From positions 1-64,000 of the forward strand of contig JACQYF010000125.1 of NCBI GenBank assembly GCA_016208315.1: a stretch of 64,000 bases of DNA, in the 5' to 3' direction. The notes below the pieces were generated by a model that saw only the letters and a list, made by a program, of their open reading frames with translations, searched no databases and had not been told where the DNA came from. A program made the position numbers and the translations under genes. Positions within the stretch are counted from its first letter, which is position 1, and each line of letters opens with the position of its first letter. The stretch is from Chloroflexota bacterium. GTDB lineage: Bacteria; Chloroflexota; Anaerolineae; UBA4142. This document shows, one piece after another, positions 18,879-28,265 of the stretch.

Positions 18879-21191
18879 ATGGCACTTGATGCATTCCAGC
18901 ATGAAAAAAAAGTGGGCGAGGGCGTCAGCACCGCGGCGCTCCTCGTCCTCATGCTGCTAAGCGTGACCGGCTCGATTGCGGCCGCGAATTGGGCGGATGG
19001 GCTGGGAATTTCAGCTTGGGCCGCGCTCGCCGGATTGACACTCGGCCTGCTTCTCGCCAAGCTCCCCGTGCGCGGCTGGGTCGCGCACCCGTTCATGCTC
19101 GTCGCCGGTGTTCCCGTCGTGGCGCTCTTGGCCGGTACGCTGCTCCCCAAGGCGCTGACGCTCGAAGAGAAACTGTGGGTGGTCCAAGATCGTTTCTGGC
19201 TGTGGATTGCCAAAGCGACTTTCGGCGGCGTAAGCACCGATAACCTCATGTTCATCGTTCAAATTGCGTACTTGTCCTGGATCATGGGCTATATCGCCGC
19301 GTGGTTTGTCTATCGCCGTCATCAGGTCTGGGGCGCGATCGTGCCGACCGGCATCGCGATTCTGTTCAATCTTTTCTATGCAGTTCCCGAACCCGGTGTC
19401 TATTTCGCTCTCTACATTTTGAGCGCGCTCTTGTTGATCGTGCGCGTGAATTTGCAGACGATGGAACGCTGGTGGCGCGGCGCGTCCATCGGCTATGCGA
19501 GCGACATCGGCGTAGATTTCCTGGGGTACGGCGCAATGTTCTCGGTGCTGCTGATGGTGATTGCGTGGCTGCTGCCCGGTACCGCGCCCGGGCCGTCCTG
19601 GCTGTCGGCCTTGGAACCGCTGCTCGGCCCGTGGGCGCAGGCCGAAGATGAGTTCAATCGCGTGTTCGGCGCGCTGCGCGCGGTGGCGCGGCCCGCGCCG
19701 GCGTCGTATTACGGAGCGACCCTCCTGATGGGCGGCCCGGTGAACCTCGGCAACCGGCCGGTGATGGACATCCAGACGCGAGCCGGCCGCTATTGGCGCG
19801 CGATCGTCTACGACAAATATACCGGCGTGGGTTGGATCAATACGCACAACGACGCGCTCATCCTCCCGGCTAATGATTCGCGCTTGAACGCTTCCCTCGG
19901 CGCGCAGCGCGTCGAGATATCTCAGACTTTCAAGATTTTTCTGCCCGATCAGAATATCCTTTACGCGCAATCCCAGCCGATTGAATTCGACCTGCCCACC
20001 GACGTACGCCTGGCGCAGCCGCCCGCGACTGATGCCAATGCGTTCATGCTCGACGCCGCCACGATTCGGGCGCGGCGCACGATTCGGCCCGGCGATACGT
20101 ACTCGGTCGTTTCGGCGATCAGCGTGGCCGACGAAGATTCGCTGCGGAGGGCGTCGAACGAATACTCGGCATGGATCGCGGCCAGGTATCTGCAATTGCC
20201 CGACGATTTGCCCGAGCGCGTGCGGACGCTCGCCCAAACGATCGCCGGCAAATATTCCAATGCTTACGACAAGGCCGCCGCGATCGAGCGCTATCTGCGG
20301 GCCGAGATCAAGTATGACGACAACGTGAGCGCGCCGCCGTCCGGCCGCGACGGCGTGGATTACACGCTCTTCGAGCGCCCTGCGGGTTATTGTAATTACT
20401 ATGCCTCTGCGATGGCCGTCCTCGCGCGTTCGATCGGCATTCCCGCGCGCGTCGTCTCCGGCTATTCGCTCGGCGATTACGCCGGCGGGGTATTTCACGT
20501 CATCGAAGCAAACGCGCATTCCTGGGTCGAGGTTTATTTCCCCGGCTACGGTTGGATCGAGTTCGAGCCGACGGCGAGCAAGCCGGAAATCGAACGGCCG
20601 CGCCGGTCCGAGAATTCGCTGGATGACCCGGACAGACTTGGGCCTTTGGCGCGCGACCCGCGTTTTCCCGAAGAGTTGGACGAACCGGCAGCCAATGGGG
20701 CTGGCAGCCCATTCAGGTTCGGCAGTGGTTTCTGGAGCGACCCGCGCTTTATCGCGCTGGTCGCGACGGGTGGGTTGGTCATGCTGGCCGTCACCGCAGC
20801 CGGCGCAATGCGGTGGAATCGCATGCGCCGTCAGGCGCGGCTTGCGCCCGCCGCGCGTTTCTACGCGCAACTGCTCGGGCGGATGCGCTGGTTCGGCGTC
20901 GCCGAGTCGGAACACGCGACGCCGTTCGAACGGGCGCGCGCGATGGGCGCTGCGCTGCCAAAGGTGCGCCAAGAGGTCGAGCACGCGACCGCGCTCTACG
21001 TGCGCGAAAAGTTCGGCGCGCAGCCGCTCGACGCTAGCGAGGAGACGGCGCTGGCAGAGGCGTGGGTTAGAGTGCGCGCCGCGTGGTGGCGCGAGCTGGC
21101 CGCGCGCATTGTGCGCGGGGCGATTAAAATCGCGGCAACAAGCACGCAAAGTCGCCCTTCGGCGACTAAATCCGAGCTGAGCAAATCCTAA
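18879..21191 (+). CDS. Transglutaminase-like membrane protein (TgpA/DUF3488 type)
   Basis: The 770-residue protein begins with about six membrane helices (20-250), then an external region carrying a transglutaminase core. The catalytic Cys is in RPAGYCNYYASAMA (about 505), followed by GIPARVVSGYSLGDYAG, His in NAHSWVEVYF (about 545) and the acidic residue in WIEFEPTAS. A last membrane helix (about 630) precedes a cytosolic DUF4129-like tail. Such proteins may crosslink or cleave isopeptide bonds at the cell surface. Its start lies 73 bases after the CpaE-like gene. The C-terminus runs up to a repeat. Confidence 0.88.
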   Translation: MALDAFQHEKKVGEGVSTAALLVLMLLSVTGSIAAANWADGLGISAWAALAGLTLGLLLAKLPVRGWVAHPFMLVAGVPVVALLAGTLLPKALTLEEKLWVVQDRFWLWIAKATFGGVSTDNLMFIVQIAYLSWIMGYIAAWFVYRRHQVWGAIVPTGIAILFNLFYAVPEPGVYFALYILSALLLIVRVNLQTMERWWRGASIGYASDIGVDFLGYGAMFSVLLMVIAWLLPGTAPGPSWLSALEPLLGPWAQAEDEFNRVFGALRAVARPAPASYYGATLLMGGPVNLGNRPVMDIQTRAGRYWRAIVYDKYTGVGWINTHNDALILPANDSRLNASLGAQRVEISQTFKIFLPDQNILYAQSQPIEFDLPTDVRLAQPPATDANAFMLDAATIRARRTIRPGDTYSVVSAISVADEDSLRRASNEYSAWIAARYLQLPDDLPERVRTLAQTIAGKYSNAYDKAAAIERYLRAEIKYDDNVSAPPSGRDGVDYTLFERPAGYCNYYASAMAVLARSIGIPARVVSGYSLGDYAGGVFHVIEANAHSWVEVYFPGYGWIEFEPTASKPEIERPRRSENSLDDPDRLGPLARDPRFPEELDEPAANGAGSPFRFGSGFWSDPRFIALVATGGLVMLAVTAAGAMRWNRMRRQARLAPAARFYAQLLGRMRWFGVAESEHATPFERARAMGAALPKVRQEVEHATALYVREKFGAQPLDASEETALAEAWVRVRAAWWRELAARIVRGAIKIAATSTQSRPSATKSELSKS

Positions 21192-21214
21192 ATCTGAAAT
21201 CCTAAATCTGAAAT
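21183..21214. repeat. Tandem CTAAATCTGAAAT words
   Basis: Two tandem copies of a 13-16 bp word (CTAAATCTGAAAT) cover the end of the transglutaminase gene and reach the start of asnS. The word matches those at 50453-50540 and 63012-63046. Confidence 0.7.
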
Positions 21215-21221
21215 GGGGCAC

Positions 21222-22520
21222 ATGGCTGACCACGTTTACATCCAGGACATTGCATCACACGTCGGCGCGGAAGTGACGCTCAAGGGCTGGCTGGCCGACA
21301 AGACCGATAAGGGACGCCTGCAATTTTTGCGCGTCCGCGACGGCACGGGATTCATTCAAGCCGTCGTCTTTGCCAAAGAGGTCGCGCCCGAAACATTTGA
21401 CGCGGCCAAGCGGCTTACGCAAGAATCGTCCATTGTCGTGACCGGCGTTCCCCGCGCCGAGCCGCGCGCGCCGGGCGGCTACGAGTTGTCGGTCAAGAAT
21501 CTAGAGGTCGTCCAGATCGCGGGCGATTATCCGATCACCCCAAAAGAGCACGGTGTCGAATTCCTGATGGAGCATCGGCACCTGTGGCTGCGCTCGCCGC
21601 GCCAGCACGCGATCCTGCGTATCCGCGCCCGCGTCATCAAGGCGATCCGCGACTGGCTCGACGAGCATGGTTATCTGCTCGTGGACACGCCGATCCTCAC
21701 GCCCGCCGCCGTCGAAGGGACGACGACGTTGTTCGAGACCGACTATTTCGGCACGCCCGCGTACCTCACCCAGTCGGGCCAGCTCTACAACGAAGCCGAC
21801 GCGGCCGCGTTCGGCAAGGTCTATTGCTTCGGCCCCACCTTCCGGGCCGAGAAATCGAAAACGCGGCGGCACCTCACCGAATTCTGGATGGTCGAGCCGG
21901 AGTGGGCGTACGGGACGCTCGAAGACTATATGCGCGTCGGCGAGGAATTCGTTTCGTATATCGTCCAAACGATTCTCAAGGAACGGGCGACGGAGTTAAA
22001 GGCGCTGGAGCGCGACACGAGCAAATTGGAAAACGTCGCCCCGCCCTTCCCCAAAATCTCGTACACCGAAGCGGTCGAGCTCTTGCATAGAAACGGCTAT
22101 CCGGATTTCGCGTGGGGCGACGATTTCGGCGCGCCGCACGAGTCCGTCATCAGCGAGAGTTTCGACAAACCCGTTTTCGTCCACCACTATCCCACCGAGA
22201 TGAAAGCATTCTACATGGCGACCGAGCCGAACGATCCCAAGACGTGCCTCAGCGCCGACCTGCTCGCGCCGGAAGGATACGGCGAGATCATCGGCGGCGG
22301 CGAGCGTTCGGCGGATTTGGCGCATCTGGAAAAGCAAATCGAGAAGCACAAGCTGCCGCGCGCGGCATACGAATGGTACCTCGACCTTCGCAAATACGGC
22401 GCCGTGCCGCACGCGGGGTTTGGTCTCGGCATCGAGCGAACGGTCGCGTGGGTCTGCAAGCTGGAGCACGTGCGCGAGACGATCCCGTTCCCGCGAATGC
22501 TGGAGAAGATTCTGCAATAG
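21222..22520 (+). CDS. asnS: Asparaginyl-tRNA synthetase
   Basis: The 432-residue class IIb synthetase has an N-terminal OB-fold anticodon-binding domain ([21 protein letters not shown], 1-105), motif 2 in [21 protein letters not shown] and motif 3 in [10 protein letters not shown]. The [10 protein letters not shown] sequence and the short insert favour asparagine over aspartate. The ATG at 21222 is chosen; an in-frame ATG at 21213 lies inside the upstream repeat. The ribosome-binding site is poor (GGGG), perhaps because the repeat displaced the original one. Confidence 0.93.
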   Translation: MADHVYIQDIASHVGAEVTLKGWLADKTDKGRLQFLRVRDGTGFIQAVVFAKEVAPETFDAAKRLTQESSIVVTGVPRAEPRAPGGYELSVKNLEVVQIAGDYPITPKEHGVEFLMEHRHLWLRSPRQHAILRIRARVIKAIRDWLDEHGYLLVDTPILTPAAVEGTTTLFETDYFGTPAYLTQSGQLYNEADAAAFGKVYCFGPTFRAEKSKTRRHLTEFWMVEPEWAYGTLEDYMRVGEEFVSYIVQTILKERATELKALERDTSKLENVAPPFPKISYTEAVELLHRNGYPDFAWGDDFGAPHESVISESFDKPVFVHHYPTEMKAFYMATEPNDPKTCLSADLLAPEGYGEIIGGGERSADLAHLEKQIEKHKLPRAAYEWYLDLRKYGAVPHAGFGLGIERTVAWVCKLEHVRETIPFPRMLEKILQ

Positions 22521-22777
22521 TATGTGACGGCAGCTTGCTATCTTGAATCGCCAATGCTTCTCCGTCCGCTGCTATCCCGCAGGTCAGGAACAGCTCGCGG
22601 TCATTTTCGTTGTGGCGCAACTGGATTAAAGTTCATCGCAATTTTGTTCATCGGCGGATTATTCGTTTCGCCTCAAGTATTCATGTATCTCACCCCTGGT
22701 AGTATCAACTAGGGAATGGTTGTCTTCCAACTTTTTCAAGGTGAAGCTTGCTCCCGCGTGAAAACGATTACCGAATA

Positions 22778-23413
22778 TTAGAGTGAGAGCTCGATCAAAT
22801 CATCAAATACGGGCGCAAATAACTCGGCGGCTTGTGATAAACCCATTCGCATTACGTGTCGCATGTGCGGATGAGCACTGGAACCGCAGCGTAATGCAAA
22901 GATATGATGCCACTCTCGTAGATTAGCGGTGACGATGATCTCAGCTTTCAGGTCATTCGGAAGCACGCCGCGCGCAATCTGCGGCGTCACTCCGCGTTCG
23001 ATGAGTTCCAAATAGACCTTTTCGGATTCTTGCATACTCGCGCGCCACAGGGGGAGATCAGCATTGGATAGTTCGGGCGGGCAAACGACCGCAATCTCCC
23101 CGCCAAATCTCCCCTTGGCGTAGTTGCAATACCGCGTGCTCTCCTGAGAAAAAGAGGCCAGGCGATGTCTGACGAGTTCATGTGTCACACCCCGATTGGT
23201 GACAATGTGTGCCGTCATATAGCCATGTTCTATCACCGACCAATGCTTGCGTTGGATAAGCATCTGAATGAAGCGATGATAGCTGTCGCTTGTAACCCGG
23301 TCTTCGGATTTGTAGCAGAGTCTGCCGGCAAGCTCGACGCGACGCAGGGCGTCCAATGCATCCTCTTTTGACTTGGGATGCAGAACAGAGAAAGCTGGTT
23401 CCACAACAATCAT
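22778..23413 (-). CDS. thyX: FAD-dependent thymidylate synthase
   Basis: The 211-residue flavoenzyme makes dTMP from dUMP with methylenetetrahydrofolate and NADPH. The ThyX motif R-H-R-x7-S is at 82-92 (RHRLASFSQES). YCNYAKGRFGG and the C-terminal REWHHIFALRCGSSAHPHMR segment (dUMP and folate contacts) are present. Length is usual. It ends a minus-strand run with the isomerase and ribokinase genes, 73 bases after the isomerase stop. Spontaneous lack of ThyA is expected but cannot be checked here. Confidence 0.95.
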   Translation of the reverse strand: MIVVEPAFSVLHPKSKEDALDALRRVELAGRLCYKSEDRVTSDSYHRFIQMLIQRKHWSVIEHGYMTAHIVTNRGVTHELVRHRLASFSQESTRYCNYAKGRFGGEIAVVCPPELSNADLPLWRASMQESEKVYLELIERGVTPQIARGVLPNDLKAEIIVTANLREWHHIFALRCGSSAHPHMRHVMRMGLSQAAELFAPVFDDLIELSL

Positions 23414-23486
23414 TCTTCATCAATCCCGCGGCCGGATTCTGTGCCATAGTCGAGTCCGAGCGCAAATTTGGCCATGAGTTCCTCGC

Positions 23487-25073
23487 CTACACACGCCCAC
23501 AAAACGATACGTTGATTCCTAGTTCGTTCATCGCCGTGGCTTTCGCGCACAGCGCCTTTTTGGCATCTGCTTCGCCTGGGGCATAGGCGACCTGAATGTG
23601 ATTTGCCTTGTGGCGCGCCATAAACTGATCGCGTGTGATGCCGGACATGACCAAGTGCATCATCGGCCATTGCGGCGTCGTGAGCTTCCAATTCTCCTGC
23701 GCAATTTCATCGGGCACGCTAATCGCTTCGCCCAGACCCAGATCGCAGTTGAGCTTGTTGTTCGCGACAAACACGCGACTCCAGACCACTGCCCCTGATT
23801 TGCTCAATCCTTTGATCGTACTCCCGCCCAGTGGAAAGTACATCGCGGGTTGGCGCTCGCCGGTCGCGCCCGTGTAGCCGCCGGCCAAATGCGCGGGCGG
23901 CGCCGCGCCGGAAATTTCGAGAATCCACACAAATTGGTCGCCAACCTTACGTCCCCACCGCACATCGTGCAGCGTCGTCTCAGGCGGAAAGCCGAAGATG
24001 TTCCAGAGGCGATTCGTGATCAGCGCGTCCAGTCCGGCGCATTCGTCCACTTCATTAAAATGTGGAAGCGCTTGGCCTGCAAACAACTCTTTGCCGGTCA
24101 CTTCATGACCAACGGGCGGACGATCCACATTATTGAGCAATCCCTCGACCAGATCGGAAGCGGGTGTGACATCTTTCAAGCCCTGTTGATATTGAATGCC
24201 AATCGCGTCGCATCCAAATTCATCGGCCACTCGAACGGCGGCGATGTACATTTGGCACTGGGTCAACACCTGCGCCTCGGTCAATTGCGTCTTTTCATCC
24301 GGCCCCAGATTGAATCTCATTCCTTTTGCGAGCAGCCAATCGTACACCCCGCGCGCGTCCGCGTCCGACACCGTTCTCATCTTGGCATACAGCGCCGATT
24401 GGCTTAGGCGCTCCTTGTAAACGCCGACCGGGCTGAGCAACTCGTCGGGGATGATCGCGTTGTACATCCCCATGCACCCTTCGTCGAAGATGCCCAGGAT
24501 AGATTTGTTCGCACGAAATTCCCTTGCGAATTTACTGCCGATTTTCGCCGCGCGCGCCGGGACTTTCGCATCGGCAAAGGCGCGCACGTGCGAGGTGTCG
24601 TGCGCGACCTTGCCGGTTTTCAGCCACTTGCGCAGACCCTTGACGAAAAAGTCGTCGCCGAAATCCTCGCTCCACAAGGTCGAGTACTTGACGCCCGCTT
24701 TCGTGAGCGACCCGTTCAGGTTGAGCATGCCCACCAACCCGGGCCAGGTACCGTCCCAATTGGCAATCGTGAGAATCGGACCGCGATGGGTCATCAGTCC
24801 CGGCAGAACGTGATGCGTGTACTGCCACACGGCTTCGGCCACAATCAACGGCGCGTCCGCCGGAATGGAACGAAATGCTTCGATCCCGTGCTTTTGTGAG
24901 TCGAGAAAACCGTGCTGCAAGTCCGGATCGTACGGATGCGCGCGTTGGACCTCCCAGCCCTCGCGCTCGACGGCGGCGATCACTTGACGCTCCATCGCCG
25001 CTTGGGCGGGCCAACATTTCTGATTTGCCGCTAAACGGAGATCGCCACTTGCCACCACGTAAGCTGTTTTCAT
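23487..25073 (-). CDS. L-fucose/L-arabinose isomerase-family protein
   Basis: The 528-residue protein matches the fucose-isomerase-like superfamily: a Rossmann-type N-terminal part, a middle domain with LGIFDEGCMGMYN (metal-ligand Glu), then CDAIGIQYQQGLKD, and a C-terminal ARHKANHIQVAY with the conserved His. These Mn-dependent enzymes interconvert aldoses and ketoses. The exact sugar cannot be told. The start overlaps the ribokinase stop by four bases (ATGA), so the two steps are coupled: isomerise, then phosphorylate. Confidence 0.8.
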   Translation of the reverse strand: MKTAYVVASGDLRLAANQKCWPAQAAMERQVIAAVEREGWEVQRAHPYDPDLQHGFLDSQKHGIEAFRSIPADAPLIVAEAVWQYTHHVLPGLMTHRGPILTIANWDGTWPGLVGMLNLNGSLTKAGVKYSTLWSEDFGDDFFVKGLRKWLKTGKVAHDTSHVRAFADAKVPARAAKIGSKFAREFRANKSILGIFDEGCMGMYNAIIPDELLSPVGVYKERLSQSALYAKMRTVSDADARGVYDWLLAKGMRFNLGPDEKTQLTEAQVLTQCQMYIAAVRVADEFGCDAIGIQYQQGLKDVTPASDLVEGLLNNVDRPPVGHEVTGKELFAGQALPHFNEVDECAGLDALITNRLWNIFGFPPETTLHDVRWGRKVGDQFVWILEISGAAPPAHLAGGYTGATGERQPAMYFPLGGSTIKGLSKSGAVVWSRVFVANNKLNCDLGLGEAISVPDEIAQENWKLTTPQWPMMHLVMSGITRDQFMARHKANHIQVAYAPGEADAKKALCAKATAMNELGINVSFCGRV

Positions 25074-25990
25074 CTTGTCCTCAAAAATTCATCCGCTGTT
25101 GCGCGATTCGGAAAAGATACTTGCGTGCCGATCTTCGTCACCGACATCGCCGCAATGGCGTTGGCGCGGCGCACGGCCTCACGCAACGTCAGCCCTTCGC
25201 CGATAAACACGGCCAGACTGCCGATGAAGCAATCCCCCGCACCGGTTGGATCGACCGCATTGACCTTCACTGGCGCCAAATGCTCGGCGGCATTCTGTTC
25301 GACCACCAGTACGCCGCGCTCGCCTAGCGTCACGATGACGACGCTCACCCCGCGCGCCAGCAGTTTCTTCGCCGCGATTTCAGCGTGAGATAAAGTCTGC
25401 GCGGATTCGCCGGTGAGCAGTTCGATTTCGGTTTCATTCGGAACACAAATATCGGTGAGGCGCAAAAGCTCATCCGGCAATGCTGCGGCCGGCGCCGGAT
25501 TCAAAATCGTGCGAACATTCGCGGTTCGTGCCACGCGAAATACTTCAAGGGTCGTCTCGGGTGGAACTTCCAATTGGCAAACGACAACGTCGGCGGCGCG
25601 AATTGCGGGCGCGGCGGATTGAGCATCGAGAGGCGACAAGCGATTGTTGGCACCCGGGATGATGACGATGAAATTTTGCGCCTGATCGTCGACAAAAATC
25701 GGCGCGACACCCGATGCCGTGGATTCATCGAACAGAACAAACGTGGTGTCAATATTTTGATCGCGATAATTTTTCAACGTACCTTCGCCAAATACATCGC
25801 GACCCAGTTTGGTCACCATGGTTACGCGCGCGCCCAGCTTGGCTGCCATCACCGCTTGATTCGCGCCCTTACCTCCATAACCCAAATGAAACGAATGCCC
25901 CGTCAGGGTCTCACCCATCTTGGGCAATCGCGGGACGCGTGAGATCAAATCCATGTTCGAACTTCCGACGACGCAGATTTTGGCTGGCAT
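25070..25990 (-). CDS. rbsK: Ribokinase-like PfkB sugar kinase
   Basis: The 306-residue kinase has the PfkB signatures: G-S-x-N-M-D near the start, LGYGGKGANQAVMAAKLGA (substrate lid) and the C-terminal DPTGAGDCFIGSLA with the catalytic Asp. Ribose is the best guess. The ATG at 25990 follows GGGAGG by ten bases; a TTG six codons upstream would overlap that site. It is the first gene of an operon with the isomerase and probably thyX, read from the promoter at 26042-26070. Confidence 0.88.
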   Translation of the reverse strand: MPAKICVVGSSNMDLISRVPRLPKMGETLTGHSFHLGYGGKGANQAVMAAKLGARVTMVTKLGRDVFGEGTLKNYRDQNIDTTFVLFDESTASGVAPIFVDDQAQNFIVIIPGANNRLSPLDAQSAAPAIRAADVVVCQLEVPPETTLEVFRVARTANVRTILNPAPAAALPDELLRLTDICVPNETEIELLTGESAQTLSHAEIAAKKLLARGVSVVIVTLGERGVLVVEQNAAEHLAPVKVNAVDPTGAGDCFIGSLAVFIGEGLTLREAVRRANAIAAMSVTKIGTQVSFPNRATADEFLRTR

Positions 25991-26041
25991 GAAATTGGCG
26001 CCTCCCAAAAAGTAGAAGTGGAGAGCGATTGAACCCTATGG

Positions 26042-26070
26042 TTTGTAAACGCATTCAGTATTCTTGTCAA
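26042..26070 (-). promoter_or_regulatory. Promoter of the ribokinase-isomerase operon
   Basis: On the minus strand TTGACA (26070-26065), 17-base spacer, TACAAA (26047-26042). The -10 is followed by AACC-N4-GGTT (26032-26043), a possible operator half. Confidence 0.65.
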
Positions 26071-26220
26071 GAAGAGGATGTTCTCTTGGGCTCCGCTTCT
26101 TATTGCCTGACAAGCATTCGGTCCGGTTCATGTGTATTCAAAACAAACCGTGCATTACCAAGTGCCCAAGTAAGAACTGGAGTAGCTCGACCTCCCCGTT
26201 GGCGTGTTCGCTTTAAGCGG

Positions 26221-26259
26221 GATGTGCGACTTGTCGTCGCACATCCATTGTGCTACAAT
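26221..26259 (+). promoter_or_regulatory. Promoter with overlapping palindromic operator
   Basis: TTGTCG (26231-26236) and TACAAT (26254-26259) lie 17 bases apart. A perfect 10-bp inverted repeat, GATGTGCGAC (26221-26230) and its complement (26236-26245), straddles the -35 box with a five-base gap. A repressor or activator bound here would control the membrane-protein gene at 26337. It could alternatively be one more dispersed palindrome. The rest of 26071-26220 shows nothing recognisable. Confidence 0.6.
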
Positions 26260-26336
26260 GTTCCTAGGTGGTCAACCGTGGCCGATGAGGGTAGTATTAT
26301 CATCGGAGTGTTTAGGAAGTGAGAGGAGGCCTCAAA

Positions 26337-26846
26337 ATGCCAGACAACGATGCGCCCGAATCTCGTGACTTGACGCAAGCCCTCGTGCTGATCTTTGCGT
26401 ACTACGTGCCGACGATTGTGGTCCTCACCTTCTTTTATCTCAAGATTCACGGCGTGACCGACGTGGAGACGCTAGCCAAGATTGACTTTATCGGCGGCGG
26501 GTCTCCGGTGGGGGTTGTGATCAAAGTGCTGTACTGGAGCGCGATCGGCGCGCTCGCCAAGCAGGCGTTTTCGCTCGGGCAGTTATTGAATTGTGGACGG
26601 TTCAACTTGATGCAGTGCCTCGTCACCAACCTGCTCAACCTGCTCAGCGTGCCGATCATTGCCGTGGCGATTATCATGTTCTTCCGCATCACCAAGTTGA
26701 GCATCGGCTCGCTCCAACTCACGCTCGAACAGGCCGACGTGAAGTTGGTGATTGTCTTGTCCATCCTGCTGGGCTTTTTCGGCGAGGATGCGCGCCGCTA
26801 CCTGGGCAAGATCCGCGAGCGCGTGATGAGCGCCCCGGCGCGGTAG
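26337..26846 (+). CDS. Hypothetical membrane protein
   Basis: The 169-residue protein has about four predicted membrane helices (residues 12-35, 58-78, 90-115, 135-152) and a basic C-terminal tail on the cytosolic side. I do not recognise a family. AGAGGAGG precedes the ATG, and a good promoter with a palindrome lies 80 bases upstream. A tandem repeat follows its stop codon at once. Confidence 0.75.
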   Translation: MPDNDAPESRDLTQALVLIFAYYVPTIVVLTFFYLKIHGVTDVETLAKIDFIGGGSPVGVVIKVLYWSAIGALAKQAFSLGQLLNCGRFNLMQCLVTNLLNLLSVPIIAVAIIMFFRITKLSIGSLQLTLEQADVKLVIVLSILLGFFGEDARRYLGKIRERVMSAPAR

Positions 26847-26847
26847 G

Positions 26848-26885
26848 CTATAAATCGTAAATCGTAAATCGTAATTCGTGATTTC
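26848..26885. repeat. Tandem AATCGTAA words
   Basis: AAATCGTAAATCGTAAATCG continues as TAATTCGTGATTTC. The words recur at 62984-63012 (AATTCGTAATTCGTA). It fills the gap before the next ribosome-binding site. Confidence 0.7.
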
Positions 26886-26898
26886 GGAAGGAGACGCG

Positions 26899-27159
26899 AT
26901 GACAAACCCGCGCGGCTCATCGCCTGATTCAAGGTGTTATCTTGAGCGAGTCGAACGGGAAATTATCGAATTTGAAATCAAGTACGGAATGGATTACGAG
27001 CAATTCGGGGCGAAGTTGGGGCGCGGCGAATTGGGCAATCCATTTGCCTATGAGCGCGAGCAAGACGCGATGCGCTGGGAGAGTCTTATCGCGGAGAAGA
27101 AGGGCTGGCTGGAGCAGTTGCGCCATGCAGTGTCCGCGTCTCATGATTCGCAAACCTAA
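26899..27159 (+). CDS. Small antitoxin-like protein, 86 residues
   Basis: The protein contains [13 protein letters not shown] then [20 protein letters not shown], followed by a W-E-S-L-I-A-E-K-K helix. I know this K-Y-G-M-x-x-E-x-F ... Y-E-x-E/D pattern from small proteins next to uncharacterised toxin genes in cyanobacteria and Chloroflexota. No toxin partner is adjacent here; the next gene is an oxidoreductase. Start ATG has GGAAGGAG upstream. Function not established. Confidence 0.65.
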   Translation: MTNPRGSSPDSRCYLERVEREIIEFEIKYGMDYEQFGAKLGRGELGNPFAYEREQDAMRWESLIAEKKGWLEQLRHAVSASHDSQT

Positions 27160-27170
27160 AGGGGGACGCA

Positions 27171-28166
27171 ATGTCGCGCGTCGCAATATATTTGCAGGAC
27201 AAACACGAAATTCGCGAGGGAATGGAGTACGCCAAGTACGCCGAGTCGCGCGGGTTTGAAGCCGTGTGGCAGGCCGAGTCGCGCCTGGTGCGCGATGCCA
27301 TTGTGCCGATGGCGGCATTCGCGGCGGTCACATCAAAGCTGAAAGTGGGCAGCGGCGTCATCAATAATTGGACGCGCAACATCGGCTTGCTCGCCGCGAC
27401 GTTCCTGACGCTCGACGACCTTGCGCCCAACCGCATCATCTGCGGTATTGGCGCGTGGTGGGACCCGCTCGCCAAGAACGTCGGCATCGAGCGCAAAAAG
27501 CCATTGAAGGCGATGCGCGAGACGATTGAGGTAATGAAACGTTTGCTGCGGATGGAGCGCGTCACCTTTCACGGCGAGTTTCATCACGTCGAAGGCATCG
27601 AACTCGACGTAGTACACGGCCGCCGCGAGCCGCGCAACATCCCCATTATGATCGGCGCGACCGGCGATGCGATGCTGGAACTCGCGGGCGAGATTGCCGA
27701 CGGCGTGGTCCTCAACTATTGCGTGCCGCCGGAATATAACATCGAGGCAATGAAACACCTCGAAATCGGCGCGAAAAAAGCGGGGCGCAAAGTGGACGAC
27801 ATTGATCGCCCGCAGCTGGTGGTCTGCTCCGTGGACCGCGATCACAAGCGCGCGGTGCAAGCGGCGAAAGAACTGCTCACCCAGTATCTCGCGCAGCAGC
27901 CGCACATCGCCAAAGCGAGCGGCACGCCGGAAGAAACGGTGAAGAAAATCCAGAGCATCCTCGGCTGGCCCGCCACCAAAGAGCAAATCCACGAAGCGAT
28001 GCAATTCGTCCCGGACGATTTGATCGAGCGTGTCACCGCAAGCGGCACGCCGGACGAGGTGCGCGCCAAAGTCGCGGTATACAATCGCAACGGCTGCACC
28101 TGCCCGATCTTGTACCCGCTCGGCGAGGATGTGAAGTTGATGATTGATACGTTCGCGCAAAAGTAG
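27171..28166 (+). CDS. LLM-class flavin-dependent oxidoreductase (F420/FMN-type)
   Basis: The 331-residue protein is a luciferase-like TIM barrel: [23 protein letters not shown], then [14 protein letters not shown], an [17 protein letters not shown] stretch and the [21 protein letters not shown] phosphate-binding loop. Family members use reduced F420 or FMN; this one resembles the methylenetetrahydromethanopterin-reductase-like group. AAAGGGGG precedes the ATG and the gene lies 11 bases after the small protein. The substrate is unknown. Confidence 0.85.
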   Translation: MSRVAIYLQDKHEIREGMEYAKYAESRGFEAVWQAESRLVRDAIVPMAAFAAVTSKLKVGSGVINNWTRNIGLLAATFLTLDDLAPNRIICGIGAWWDPLAKNVGIERKKPLKAMRETIEVMKRLLRMERVTFHGEFHHVEGIELDVVHGRREPRNIPIMIGATGDAMLELAGEIADGVVLNYCVPPEYNIEAMKHLEIGAKKAGRKVDDIDRPQLVVCSVDRDHKRAVQAAKELLTQYLAQQPHIAKASGTPEETVKKIQSILGWPATKEQIHEAMQFVPDDLIERVTASGTPDEVRAKVAVYNRNGCTCPILYPLGEDVKLMIDTFAQK

Positions 28167-28251
28167 ACAGGGAAACAAGTACACAAGAAAACACGTAAAC
28201 AGGTAGACAAAGTACTTGTGTACGTGTGTACATGTCTACCTGTTTACGTCT
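28164..28251. repeat. Palindromic tandem-word repeat (ACACGTAAACAGGTAGAC type)
   Basis: GTACACAAGAAAACACGTAA with AACAGGTAGAC is mirrored by GTGTACATGTCTACCTGTTTACG. It starts at the last codon of the LLM gene and fills the gap to the next one. Confidence 0.8.
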
Positions 28252-28265
28252 TCCCCGGAACAAAG

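Noticed and set aside
21213..21221. ATG upstream of the chosen asnS start
   Set aside because: It belongs to the tandem CTGAAATG repeat word; the next ATG starts the conserved part.
19011..21233. 740-codon open frame on the minus strand
   Set aside because: It is the shadow of the transglutaminase gene in GC-rich DNA: arginine-rich, no motif, no ribosome-binding site, and the plus frame has clear catalytic residues.
22524..22712. 62-codon frame after asnS
   Set aside because: No ribosome-binding site, no motif, and the stretch is AT-richer than coding DNA here; I see nothing else in 22521-22777.
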